DNA from: Enhydrobacter sp.
GTDB lineage: Bacteria > Pseudomonadota > Alphaproteobacteria > Reyranellales > Reyranellaceae
Assembly (NCBI GenBank): GCA_026126105.1
Contig: JAHCJV010000033.1
Location: forward strand, 1 to 57,447
Direction of reading: 5' to 3'
DNA length: 57,447 bases
Shown here: positions 16,471 through 24,660 of the stretch, one piece after another
How positions within the stretch are numbered: the first letter of the stretch is position 1
Layout of the letters: each line of letters begins with the position of its first letter
Made by a program: the position numbers and the translations under genes
The notes under the pieces: generated by a model
What the model was told of the DNA's origin: nothing
Databases searched by the model: none
Seen by the model: only the letters and a program-made list of their open reading frames with translations

Positions 16471-17385
16471 ATGACAACCGAACAGGCGAGTGCGCAGGCT
16501 TACAAGGCCGATGCGCGTAACGACGAAGTGCTGGTCTACGTGAACGGCGACTTCTTCCCGCGCGACAAGGCGGTGGTGTCGGTCTTCGATTCGGGCTTCG
16601 CGCTCGGCGACGGTGTTTGGGAGGGACTGCGTCTTGTGAAGGGCAAGCTGATCAGCCTCGATGCGCACATGGATCGCCTGTTCGAGGGCGCACGCGCGAT
16701 CGATCTCGACATCGGCCTCGACCGCGCCGGAATCGTGAGGGCCGTACAGGACACGCTCGACCGCAACGGCATGACCGACGGTGCCCACATCCGCCTGATG
16801 ATCACGCGCGGCTTGAAGAGAACGCCGAACCAGGATCCGCGCTTCGTGATCGGCAAGGCGACGATCGTGATCGTTGCCGAATACAAGACGCCGCTGCCCG
16901 AGGCGAAGGCGAAAGGCTACGCGCTGTTCACCTCGACCTTCCGCACCACCGGGCCCGACCAGTTCGACCTCCGTCTCAATTCGCACTCGCGGCTGAACCT
17001 GATCCAGGCGCTGATCCAGGCGATCAAGGCCGGCGCCGACGAGGCGCTGATGCTCGACCCGCGCGGCTTCGTCGCCTCCTGCAACTCGACCAACTTCTTC
17101 ATCGTGCGCGGCCGCGAGCTTTGGACCTCGACCAGCCTCTACAGCTTCAAGGGCATCACGCAGCAGAACGTGATCGACGCCTGGCGCGCGGCCGGCAACG
17201 TCGCGAGGGAATGCGACTTCACCCTGGCGCAGGTCTATTCGGCCGACGAGGCGTTCGTTACCGGCACGCTGGGCGGCGTGACGCCCGTCACCAAGGTCGA
17301 CGGCCGCCTGATAGCCGATGGCAAGGCCGGCAAGGTGACGAAGGAAGCGAGCGACCTCTATTTGAAGTCGGTAAGCGCCACTTAG
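16471..17385 (+). CDS. Aminotransferase class IV family protein, PLP lysine apparently absent
   Basis: A 304-residue fold-type IV PLP protein resembling branched-chain or D-amino acid aminotransferases. Recognisable family blocks are VFDSGFALGDGVWEGLRL (residues 38-55), HIRLMITRG, the GADEALMLDPRGFVASCNSTNFF block (188-210, split here by the usual turn) and the late GTLGGVTPVTKVDG. The catalytic lysine normally lies 19 residues before the G of GADEAL. Here that position is Leu169 in FDLRLNSHSRLNL, and no Lys occurs between 165 and 180. The two other class IV aminotransferases in this window do have it (K158 and K202). The protein may be a non-transaminating relative or may use another residue. 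It follows the amino acid transporter operon after a palindromic repeat. Confidence 0.8.
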   Translation: MTTEQASAQAYKADARNDEVLVYVNGDFFPRDKAVVSVFDSGFALGDGVWEGLRLVKGKLISLDAHMDRLFEGARAIDLDIGLDRAGIVRAVQDTLDRNGMTDGAHIRLMITRGLKRTPNQDPRFVIGKATIVIVAEYKTPLPEAKAKGYALFTSTFRTTGPDQFDLRLNSHSRLNLIQALIQAIKAGADEALMLDPRGFVASCNSTNFFIVRGRELWTSTSLYSFKGITQQNVIDAWRAAGNVARECDFTLAQVYSADEAFVTGTLGGVTPVTKVDGRLIADGKAGKVTKEASDLYLKSVSAT

Positions 17386-17393
17386 AGCGGCCT

Positions 17394-19061
17394 TTACTCT
17401 GCCGCCAGCTTACGCGCCGCCCTCGGATCGCGCGTGAGCAGCCCGTCGGCGAGGTCACGGTCTATCATTGAATCGGGGCGCTCGGAGACGCGGCCGAAGC
17501 CGGCGCCGCCGCCGACGAACATCTCGACGATGTCGCCCTTGGCGAGATCGACCGCGGCCTTGCTGCGCAGTTCCTCGATCGTGCCGTCGGCGCGGAAGAT
17601 GCGGCAGTAGCCGCGCTGGCCGGGTTCGCCGCCCAGCAGGCCCTCGGGCGCGAGGCGGAAGCGGTCGGAGTAGATCGCGAGCTGCACGTCGTCGCGCAGG
17701 ATCTCGCAGCGGCGCGTGAAGCCCGCGCCGCCGCGGCGCGCGCCCAGGCCGAAGGAGTCGGGCGCCAGCTCGTAGCCGACGATGCGGAAGAAATCGTAGT
17801 CGATGTCGAGCGATTCGACCGGCGCGTTGGAGCAGTTGCTGAGCGGCGAATCGACGGCGTCGCAGCCGTCGGCGCCGCGTGAGGCGCCGTAGCCGCCGCC
17901 GAAGATCTCCAGATAGACGCTGTAGCCCTTCTCGCCGAGGCTGGAGAGGCAGAACGCCGTCGTGCAGTCGAAGCCGGTGGCGATCGCCTTGTCGGGGAGC
18001 GCCTGCGCCATCGCCTTCATCACCGCGTTGAACACGCGGTAGGCCGGGATCATGCGCGCGCGCACCGGCGCCGGCGGGCGCGGGTTGAGCAGCGAGCCAT
18101 ACGGCACCTTGATGCGGATCGGCCGCGCCATGCCCTCGTTGTAGGGGATGTCGGGGCTGGTCAGGACCGACTTCACACAGGACAGCGCGGCCGACAGCGT
18201 GCTCGAGTAGGGGCAGTTGAGGTTTCGCTTGACCTGGCCGCAGGTGCCTTCGAAGTCGATCTCGACCGAGTCGTCGGCGATCGTCACCTTGGCCTTGATC
18301 ACCAGAGGATCGTCGCTGAGGCCATCGTCGTCGATCGCGTCCTCGCCGTAGAAGGTGCCCTTGGGCGCCTGCGCGATGGCGGCGCGCACGCGGCGCTCGG
18401 AATAATCCTGCATCTCCTTCATCGCGGCCTCGACCTTGTCGACGCCGTAGCGTTCGCAGAGCTGCTTTACCCGTAGCACGCCGATGGCGTTGGCCGCGAA
18501 CTGCGCGTTGAAGTCGCCGATCGTGAGATCGGGCACGCGCACGTTGGCCGTCACCAGCCGCTCGAAGCTGCCGCCATTCCAGTCCTTCTGGAAGCTGTAG
18601 CGGCTGGGCGGAAAGCGGATGCCCTCCTGATAGACGTCGCTCGCATGGATGTTGAGGCCCGGCGCGCCGCCGCCGAGGTCGAGATGGTGTGCGACCGACG
18701 CGCCGAAACCGACTACCCGGCCGGCAACGAAGATCGGCGTGAAGATGAAGACGTCGGGAATGTGTTGGCCGCCCTCGAACGGGTCGTTGTTGATCAGGAA
18801 GTCGCCTTCCTCGAGCGTGTCGACCGGATGGCGCCTGAGGCAGGCGCGCAGGGTCTCGCCGATCGGCCCGAGCTGCATGGGGATGAGCTCGGCCTGCGCC
18901 ACCGTGTTGCCGTGGCGGTCCATCAGGCCGGCCGACCCGTCGCGCGCCTCGCGCAGGATGGTCGAGTAGGCCGAACGGATCAGCTTCACGCCCATCTCGC
19001 GGGCGCCGGCGATCAGCGCCTGGCTGATGACCGCGTAATCGAGGGGACTGAGCGTCGTCAT
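17394..19061 (-). CDS. Hydantoinase B/oxoprolinase family protein (HyuB-like)
   Basis: A 555-residue protein of the Hydantoinase_B family, the beta-type subunit of ATP-dependent 5-oxoprolinases, N-methylhydantoinases and acetone-carboxylase-like enzymes. Typical blocks are REARDGSAGLMDRHGNTVAQAE (about residues 37-58), GDFLINNDPFEGGQHIPDV and the HHLDLGG metal-site motif. Length is normal. It lies 17 bases after a secreted-protein gene that separates it from hyuA, and all three read leftward. The exact cyclic amide substrate is not evident. Confidence 0.9.
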   Translation of the reverse strand: MTTLSPLDYAVISQALIAGAREMGVKLIRSAYSTILREARDGSAGLMDRHGNTVAQAELIPMQLGPIGETLRACLRRHPVDTLEEGDFLINNDPFEGGQHIPDVFIFTPIFVAGRVVGFGASVAHHLDLGGGAPGLNIHASDVYQEGIRFPPSRYSFQKDWNGGSFERLVTANVRVPDLTIGDFNAQFAANAIGVLRVKQLCERYGVDKVEAAMKEMQDYSERRVRAAIAQAPKGTFYGEDAIDDDGLSDDPLVIKAKVTIADDSVEIDFEGTCGQVKRNLNCPYSSTLSAALSCVKSVLTSPDIPYNEGMARPIRIKVPYGSLLNPRPPAPVRARMIPAYRVFNAVMKAMAQALPDKAIATGFDCTTAFCLSSLGEKGYSVYLEIFGGGYGASRGADGCDAVDSPLSNCSNAPVESLDIDYDFFRIVGYELAPDSFGLGARRGGAGFTRRCEILRDDVQLAIYSDRFRLAPEGLLGGEPGQRGYCRIFRADGTIEELRSKAAVDLAKGDIVEMFVGGGAGFGRVSERPDSMIDRDLADGLLTRDPRAARKLAAE

Positions 19062-19077
19062 GCCGTACTCCGCAATA

Positions 19078-19908
19078 TCAGTTTTTGATCGTGACCGGAT
19101 GCCCGTCCATCGTTCGACCCTTTGGATCGTACGATGGATCGGCCATCAGGCTCTCGACCGTGGTCTTCAGGCAGGTGTCCGAGGCGGGCGACCCGGGGCA
19201 GGCATAGAGCGCCCGCAGGAAGAGGCGGTCCATGAGCTGCCGGCGGTCAACGCTCTGGTGCCGGGGCCGATCCGTGAGCAGCGTCAGGAAGCTGCCGGCG
19301 CCCAGCAGGACGCGCAGCGACGTGGTGTGCCAAACCGATTCACGGCAGGCCTCTTCCGAGTAGGCGTCGGCTCCGATGCCATCTTCCGTCCATGCGTAAG
19401 CATAGGTGATGCGAGCGTCGTTGACGCCGTAGCCTTCCCCAAAGGAACGCACCACTTGGGTGCTCCTGCCGAGGTGATGCGGCTCGGCGCGGAGATCGGC
19501 GATCTGGGCATATGTCGAGATCGCCTGCTCGATCGCCGGTGTCCTGGACTCGAGGCCGATCAGCAACGGTGCGTCAACCGCTTCCCGCGGCGGCCAGTCG
19601 ATCAGCTCGGGATCTTCCAGGTTCCGCAACTCGGGGACGAACTCTCGGATCGCGCGAATCTGTCCGCGCAGCTTTGAAAACGTGACGTCGACGCAATCGC
19701 CTTCCTGCCCGCCGGTCACGATCAACGGTTTGATCGGTGCGCCGCGGGCCCACTTGTACGAGGGGAATGCGGGACCGTCGGGGGACGCGGACGGCAACTG
19801 GTCGATATCGGCTATCGAAGGCTTCTGGGCACCGGCAGGTGCTGTGGCGAGACTGGCCACGACGGCGACCAGAAGCGCGACATAGCGTGCGTGCCGATTG
19901 ATGCTCAT
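19078..19908 (-). CDS. Secreted protein of unknown function encoded inside the hyuA-hyuB operon
   Basis: A 276-residue protein starting at ATG 19908, which overlaps the hyuA stop as ATGA. It has a clear Sec signal peptide (SINRHARYVALLVAVVASLA then cleavage near APAGAQ). The mature part has about five cysteines (including DCVDV, EEACRES, YACPGS and DTCLK contexts), which suggests disulfides in the periplasm. I recognise no family. A secreted protein sandwiched between two cytosolic subunits of an amidohydrolase is odd. It could be a substrate-capture protein or simply an insertion into the operon. Confidence 0.72.
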   Translation of the reverse strand: MSINRHARYVALLVAVVASLATAPAGAQKPSIADIDQLPSASPDGPAFPSYKWARGAPIKPLIVTGGQEGDCVDVTFSKLRGQIRAIREFVPELRNLEDPELIDWPPREAVDAPLLIGLESRTPAIEQAISTYAQIADLRAEPHHLGRSTQVVRSFGEGYGVNDARITYAYAWTEDGIGADAYSEEACRESVWHTTSLRVLLGAGSFLTLLTDRPRHQSVDRRQLMDRLFLRALYACPGSPASDTCLKTTVESLMADPSYDPKGRTMDGHPVTIKN

Positions 19909-21920
19909 GCCAGTCGACGCAGGATGAGATTGTCCGAAGGGTCGAGCGTCGCCCTCCATCCGGGTGGCACCCAGGTGGTCGCCGTATGCCCCTCGATCAC
20001 GGCCGGACCGTCGATTTTCTGGCTCACGACGAGCGCTTCTGCGGCGTGACGGGCACAGTCGATCCAGGCGTCGTCGTGGAAGATGCGTGTGCTCTCCGCT
20101 ACACCGGACGGTACCGTCTCGCGGTCGAGCTTGGGCGCGGTACCGATCGGCAAGGTCGCGCCGACCCGTAGCGTCACGATCTCCACCGGCCGGTCGAGCT
20201 TGGCGCCGTGCATGAAGGTGCGGTGATGGGCCGACGCGAACAGCTCAGCGATGAAACTGGCGTCGAGCGCGGCGAGCCTGTCGGCGGGGATCTCGACGCC
20301 GACCTCGAAGGCCTGGCCTACGAAGCGCATGTCGAGCGTGTGGGTGTAGACCAGCTCTCCGGGGAGATGCATGTCGGCGAACTGAGCAGCGAGCCGTCGG
20401 CGCATTTCCTCGAAGGTCCGGCCGGCGTCCTTGGCGGCGGACTCGTCGAGCTTCATCTTGCGCGTCACGGCGTCGAACTTGGTGTAGTCCGAGGCGACCA
20501 GGCCGTAGGCCGAGATCACGCCGGCATTGGGCGGCACGACAATGGTCGAGATGCCGAGCTCTTCTGCGATCCGCGCGGCGTGCAGGGGGCCGGCGCCGCC
20601 GAACGGCACCAATGCGTAGTCGCGCGGATCGCGGCCGCGCTCGGTCGAGACGAGCTGGATGGCGCGCACGATGTTGGCGTCGGCGAGCTGCAGGGCAGAG
20701 GAGGCGGCCTGTTCGACCGACAGGCCAAAACGCTCGGCGATCGGCTTGAACGCATCGCGCGCGGCATCGGCATCGAGAGTCATGCGTCCACCGAGGAAGG
20801 CGGTAGGCCGGATCGTGCCCATGACGATATGCGCGTCGGTCGTGGCGGGCTCCGTGCCGCCTTTGCCGTAGCAGGCCGGACCGGGATCGGCCCCGGCGCT
20901 TTGCGGGCCGACTCTCAGCATGCCGCCGTCATCGACCCAAGCGATCGAGCCGCCGCCGGCGCCGACCGAGACGATGTCGAGCACCGGGGTGCGGATCGGG
21001 AGGCCGTCGATCTCGCTTTCGGAGGCGAGGGAGGGGCGGCCGTCCTGCACCAGGCAGACGTCGGTCGAGGTGCCGCCCATGTCGAAGGTGATCAGGTCCC
21101 TGTAGTCCGAGCGCGCGGCTTGCCGCGTGGCGCCGACCACGCCGGCGGCGGGGCCGGAATAGAGCGCGGTGATCGCGCTGGCCCGCATTGCTTCGGCGGG
21201 CAGGCGGCCACCATTGCTCTGCATCACCGTGAAGCGACCTGTAAAGCCCGCCTCGGCCAGCTTGCTCTCGAAGCGATGCAGGTAGCCGTCGATCACCGGC
21301 TGAACATAGGCCGACAGCAGCGTTGTGGAGGCGCGCTCGAACTCGCGGAACTCGCGCGCCACCTGATGGCTGCAGGTCACCAGCAGGCCGGGCAGCGCCG
21401 CGGTGATCAGTGCCGCAAGACGTTGTTCATGCGCGGGGCTGGCGTAGGCGTTCAGCAGGCAGATGGCCACAGCGCGGTAGCCCCCGGCTCCTAGCGCTGG
21501 GATCAGCCCGGTGCGGACCTCCGCTTCGTCGAGTGGCGTCTCGGGGGAGCCGTCGGCGCGCAGCCGCTCGGTGACCTCGAAGCAGTCCTTACGGCGCACC
21601 GGCGGCGCGGGCTTGGCGTAGAACAGGTCGTAGATGTTGCGGCGGTCATGGCGCTGCATGAAAAGGAGGTCGCGAAAGCCGGCAGTGGTGACGAAGGCGA
21701 CGGAGGCTCCCTTCCGTTCCAGCACCGCGTTGGTTGCGACCGTCGAGCCATGGCCCAGGTCTTCAATGCGCGCGACGTCGATGCCCGAAGCGGTCAGCGC
21801 CGCGAAGGCGCCGATGTCCGGAGAGCGGGGCGTGCTCGGCACCTTGGTCACGACGACCCTGCCCTTCTCGACAGCGACCAGGTCAGTGAAGGTCCCGCCG
21901 ACCTCGACGCCTACGCGCAT
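19905..21920 (-). CDS. Hydantoinase/oxoprolinase family protein, HyuA-like ATP-dependent subunit
   Basis: A 671-residue protein with Hydant_A_N and Hydantoinase_A domains. The actin-like ATP site is visible: GVEVGGTFTDLVAVEKGR at the N-terminus (residues 3-20) and LITFDMGGTSTDVCLV (about 288-303), where Asp and Gly-Gly-Thr contact phosphate. A Hydant_A C-terminal domain closes the chain. It should act with HyuB to open a cyclic amide such as 5-oxoproline or a hydantoin at the cost of ATP. The Shine-Dalgarno AAAGGAGG (7 bases before the ATG) lies within the end of a palindromic element. Confidence 0.91.
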   Translation of the reverse strand: MRVGVEVGGTFTDLVAVEKGRVVVTKVPSTPRSPDIGAFAALTASGIDVARIEDLGHGSTVATNAVLERKGASVAFVTTAGFRDLLFMQRHDRRNIYDLFYAKPAPPVRRKDCFEVTERLRADGSPETPLDEAEVRTGLIPALGAGGYRAVAICLLNAYASPAHEQRLAALITAALPGLLVTCSHQVAREFREFERASTTLLSAYVQPVIDGYLHRFESKLAEAGFTGRFTVMQSNGGRLPAEAMRASAITALYSGPAAGVVGATRQAARSDYRDLITFDMGGTSTDVCLVQDGRPSLASESEIDGLPIRTPVLDIVSVGAGGGSIAWVDDGGMLRVGPQSAGADPGPACYGKGGTEPATTDAHIVMGTIRPTAFLGGRMTLDADAARDAFKPIAERFGLSVEQAASSALQLADANIVRAIQLVSTERGRDPRDYALVPFGGAGPLHAARIAEELGISTIVVPPNAGVISAYGLVASDYTKFDAVTRKMKLDESAAKDAGRTFEEMRRRLAAQFADMHLPGELVYTHTLDMRFVGQAFEVGVEIPADRLAALDASFIAELFASAHHRTFMHGAKLDRPVEIVTLRVGATLPIGTAPKLDRETVPSGVAESTRIFHDDAWIDCARHAAEALVVSQKIDGPAVIEGHTATTWVPPGWRATLDPSDNLILRRLA

Positions 21921-21925
21921 TCAAA

Positions 21926-22023
21926 TGCCTCCTTTGCTGGGAGCGCGGCTCTCCAGAGCCGCTCTTCTGCGGATTGCCACATCCCATGAGCGGCTCTGGA
22001 GAGCCGCGCTCCCGGCAAAGGCA
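21926..22023. repeat. 98-base inverted-repeat element upstream of hyuA
   Basis: The left arm (21926-21964) and right arm (21988-22023) are nearly perfect inverted copies: TGCCT..TTGCYGGGAGCGCGGC followed by TCTCCAGAGCCGCTC. Each arm also contains a small internal palindrome (GGCTCTCCAGAGCC). The left arm carries three extra bases (CCT), which on the minus strand creates the AAAGGAGG ribosome-binding site for hyuA. It fills nearly the whole gap between hyuA and ubiK and looks like a MITE or REP-type element. Confidence 0.8.
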
Positions 22024-22026
22024 TGA

Positions 22027-22284
22027 TTACGGCCCCGTGTTCAGCAGCCGGGCCTGCAGGTCGGCGATCTGCTTCCTGAGTTCCTCGTTCTCCTCGCGCG
22101 CCTTGGCGGCCATCGCCTTGACCGCCTCGAACTCGTCTCGGCGCGGGATGTCCATTCCGTCGAGAATCTTGGCGATCTGGTCGCGGACACGGGCCTCGAC
22201 CTCGTCCTTGACGCCCGACAGGGCGCCCATGGCGCCATTTGCCATCTTCGTAAGGTCGTCGATGAAGGGATTGCGGGTCTGCAT
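22027..22284 (-). CDS. ubiK: UbiK family accessory factor (ubiquinone biosynthesis; formerly YqiC)
   Basis: An 85-residue protein matching the UbiK/BMFP family. The N-terminal half has NPFIDDLTKMANGAMGALSG and the C-terminal half is a heptad-rich coiled coil (about residues 50-82: FEAVKAMAAKAREENEELRKQ region). In enterics UbiK trimerises and assists UbiJ and the Ubi complex in aerobic coenzyme Q synthesis. I chose the ATG at 22284, which gives the family's normal length and N-terminus; the longer open frame is spurious. It is divergent from the enoyl-CoA hydratase gene. Confidence 0.9.
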   Translation of the reverse strand: MQTRNPFIDDLTKMANGAMGALSGVKDEVEARVRDQIAKILDGMDIPRRDEFEAVKAMAAKAREENEELRKQIADLQARLLNTGP

Positions 22285-22356
22285 GGCATTGACTCCTGAT
22301 GCGGCAAGTATGGGGGGCTGATACCCTGTCAGCAAGAACGCTGGAGGGAAGCAAAA

Positions 22357-23091
22357 GTGGGCCTGGTCAAAGTCGAGTCGAGCGAAGGTATCACCACCAT
22401 CACCATGGCGCGTGCCGAGAAGCGCAACGCGCTGACACAGGAGCTGTGCGACGGGCTGTACGAGGCCTACCGCGCCTTCGAGCATGGCGACGACCAGGTC
22501 GCCATCCTGCAGGCCGACGGCCCTGCGTTCTGCGTCGGCGCCGACCTCAAGGACCCGCCCGCCGCGATGTGGAAGGCGGTGCCCGACGTCTCCTACAAGC
22601 TCTCCAAGCCGGTCGTCGCCGCGACACAGGGCTGGGTGATCGGGGGCGGCATTTGCCTGGTCATGACGTGCGATCTGATGGTCTCTGCCGACACCACCAA
22701 ATTCATGTATCCCGAGGCCAAGGTCGGCGTGTTCGGCGGGCTGATGCCGGGCATCGTCTCGCGCATGCCGCACAAGGTCGCCATGGAGCTGCTGTTGCTG
22801 GGCGAGGAGATTTCGGCCAAGCGGGCCTACGACGTGGGCTTCATCAACAAGGTCGTGCCGCTCGGCGAGGAGCGCAAGGAGGCGCGCCGCATGGCTAGCG
22901 TGATCGCCCAGTCGGCGCCGCTGGTGATCCGAACCCTGCGGGATTTCGCCAACCAGACACTGCCCAAGGGGCCGGCCGAAATCTTCGTGCCCGAGCGCTA
23001 CAAGCTCGAGAAGATCGCCGGCAGCGAGGATCGCAAGGAAGGCGCCGCCGCCTTCCGCGAGAAGCGGCCCGCCAAGTTCAAGGGCCGCTGA
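22357..23091 (+). CDS. Enoyl-CoA hydratase/isomerase family protein
   Basis: A 244-residue crotonase-fold protein starting at GTG 22357 after a GGAGGG Shine-Dalgarno. Motifs: MARAEKRNALTQELCDGL (residues 17-34), the first oxyanion-hole block AFCVGADLKDPP and the second GWVIGGGICLVMTCDLMV. The position after GGLMPG is not the usual Glu pair of classic hydratases, so isomerase or other crotonase chemistry is possible. It is two bases from proC and is probably co-transcribed with it. Confidence 0.88.
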   Translation: MGLVKVESSEGITTITMARAEKRNALTQELCDGLYEAYRAFEHGDDQVAILQADGPAFCVGADLKDPPAAMWKAVPDVSYKLSKPVVAATQGWVIGGGICLVMTCDLMVSADTTKFMYPEAKVGVFGGLMPGIVSRMPHKVAMELLLLGEEISAKRAYDVGFINKVVPLGEERKEARRMASVIAQSAPLVIRTLRDFANQTLPKGPAEIFVPERYKLEKIAGSEDRKEGAAAFREKRPAKFKGR

Positions 23092-23093
23092 CG

Positions 23094-23906
23094 ATGGCTG
23101 ACAAGAAGGGGGGCAAGTTGCTGCTGGTCGGCTGCGGCAAGATGGGCGGCGCCATGCTGGAAGGCTGGCTGGCGCGCGGGCTGGCGGCTGCCGATGTGAT
23201 CGTTGCCGAGCCGGTCGAGGCGCTGAGGCCGAGCAGTGACGGGCTGCGCTGCGTCGCGTCCAGCAGCGAAATCCGGGAGACGCCGGGGATCGTCGTCCTC
23301 GCGGTCAAGCCGCAGTCCATGGACAGCGTGCTGCCGGACTTGCGCCGCTTCGCGGATGCCGGCGCTGTATTCCTGTCGATCGCGGCCGGGAAGACGTTGA
23401 AGTACTTCGCCAGCCATCTCGGGGCAACGGCCAAGGTCGTGCGCTCCATGCCCAACACCCCGGCGGCGGTGCGTCAGGGCATTACCGTCGCCTGTGCGGC
23501 GCCGGATGTCTCCGATGCCGAAAAGACGCGCTGCCAGGAGCTGCTCGAGGCAGTCGGCCAAGCGCTGTGGGTCGACGACGAGGCGCTGATTGATCCCGTA
23601 ACGGCGCTGTCGGGCAGCGGACCCGCCTATGTCTTCCTGCTGGTCGAGGCGATGGCAGCGGCCGGGGCCAAGCTCGGCCTGTCGCCCGATATGGCCATGC
23701 AGCTCGCGCGGGCTACCGTCGCTGGCAGCGGCGAACTGCTGCGGCAGTCGAGCGAACCAGCGTCCCAATTGCGCGTTAACGTCACCAGCCCCGGCGGCAC
23801 CACCGCTGAAGCGTTGAAGGTTCTCATGGCTGCGGACGGCATTCAGCCCGTCTTCGACAGGGCACTCGCCGCAGCGTCCAGGCGTTCTAAGGAGCTTGCG
23901 GGATGA
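23094..23906 (+). CDS. proC: Pyrroline-5-carboxylate reductase
   Basis: A 270-residue NAD(P)H-dependent enzyme for the last step of proline synthesis. The Rossmann motif is VGCGKMGGAMLEGWL (residues 12-26). The C-terminal family signature is LSGSGPAYVFLLVEAMAAAGAKLGLSPDMA, followed by the NVTSPGGTTAEALKVL block with the conserved Ser-Pro-Gly-Gly-Thr-Thr. Length and motifs are complete. Its stop overlaps the TetR gene start by four bases. Confidence 0.95.
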   Translation: MADKKGGKLLLVGCGKMGGAMLEGWLARGLAAADVIVAEPVEALRPSSDGLRCVASSSEIRETPGIVVLAVKPQSMDSVLPDLRRFADAGAVFLSIAAGKTLKYFASHLGATAKVVRSMPNTPAAVRQGITVACAAPDVSDAEKTRCQELLEAVGQALWVDDEALIDPVTALSGSGPAYVFLLVEAMAAAGAKLGLSPDMAMQLARATVAGSGELLRQSSEPASQLRVNVTSPGGTTAEALKVLMAADGIQPVFDRALAAASRRSKELAG

Positions 23907-24514
23907 CCGCATCGGCAGAAACGGTTCTCGATGCGTTTATCAGGTTGCTTTCGGAGCGCAGCTTCGTCGACGTCACGCTGCGTGACGTCGCATCCGCCGC
24001 AGACCTCGGCTTGGCGGATCTCTACCGGCTTTATCCGGACAAGATCGCCTTGGCGGCGGCCTTCATGGCGCGCATCGATGCCGCCGTGCTCGCCGGTACG
24101 CCGCGCCAGAGAGATCCCGAGGAGACGGCTCGTGACCGGCTTTTCGACGTCATGATGCGGCGCTACGACGCGCTGAGGCCTTACCGTGCGGCCTTGGCGG
24201 CCATCCGCCGGGCGGGTGTCCGAGATCCTCTCCTGGCATTGGCGCTGGGCCCCCCGCTGCGGCGGTCGATGGCTGCGATGCTGGAAGCCGCCGCCCTGCC
24301 AAGTGATGGATTGCGCGGTGCAGCGCGGCAAAGTGGCCTGCTGGCGATCCACTATGCGGTGGCGCGGGTGTTCGACCGCGACGATACGGTTGACCTTTCG
24401 AAGACCATGGCGGCGCTGGACAGCCGCCTCAAGATGGCGGAGAGGTGGTCGCAACTGCTTGATAAATATACAGTTTGTCGGCCAACGAGTGAGAGCCACT
24501 CGCGCCCAGCGTGA
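23903..24514 (+). CDS. TetR-like transcriptional regulator
   Basis: A 203-residue protein. The N-terminal domain is a TetR helix-turn-helix: ETVLDAFIRLLSERSFVDVTLRDVASAADLGLADLYRLYPDK, broken across residues 6-48, with L-Y-R-L-Y-P-D-K as recognition helix end. The C-terminal helical part is Ala/Leu-rich and reminiscent of COQ9-like TetR relatives. It is translationally coupled to proC (ATGA at 23903). The phasin gene follows after 146 bases. Control of either neighbour is possible but not shown. Confidence 0.8.
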   Translation: MTASAETVLDAFIRLLSERSFVDVTLRDVASAADLGLADLYRLYPDKIALAAAFMARIDAAVLAGTPRQRDPEETARDRLFDVMMRRYDALRPYRAALAAIRRAGVRDPLLALALGPPLRRSMAAMLEAAALPSDGLRGAARQSGLLAIHYAVARVFDRDDTVDLSKTMAALDSRLKMAERWSQLLDKYTVCRPTSESHSRPA

Positions 24515-24521
24515 GAATTTG

Positions 24522-24592
24522 GTGCGCTGCACAAAAACTCCCTTGACTCGGGAACGTTCACACATCAATTAGCTATTGTTGTGCACCGCAAC
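24522..24592 (+). promoter_or_regulatory. Phasin gene promoter region with GTGC/GCAC dyads
   Basis: Upstream of the phasin gene there is GTGC-GCT-GCAC (24522-24532), a TTGACT -35-like box (24543-24548) and a second dyad GTTGTGC-ACC-GCAAC (24578-24592). PHB-responsive PhaR repressors of alphaproteobacteria bind TGC/GCA-type dyads before phasin genes, so these are candidate PhaR operators. No strong -10 matches the -35 at 16-18 bases. The assignment rests on motif and position only. Confidence 0.4.
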
Positions 24593-24660
24593 ATAGCGGG
24601 GCAGCCGAAGAGTTTCAGCACGTCCCCAAAGCCCCAGTCATTGCTTCTCAGGAGCCTCCC

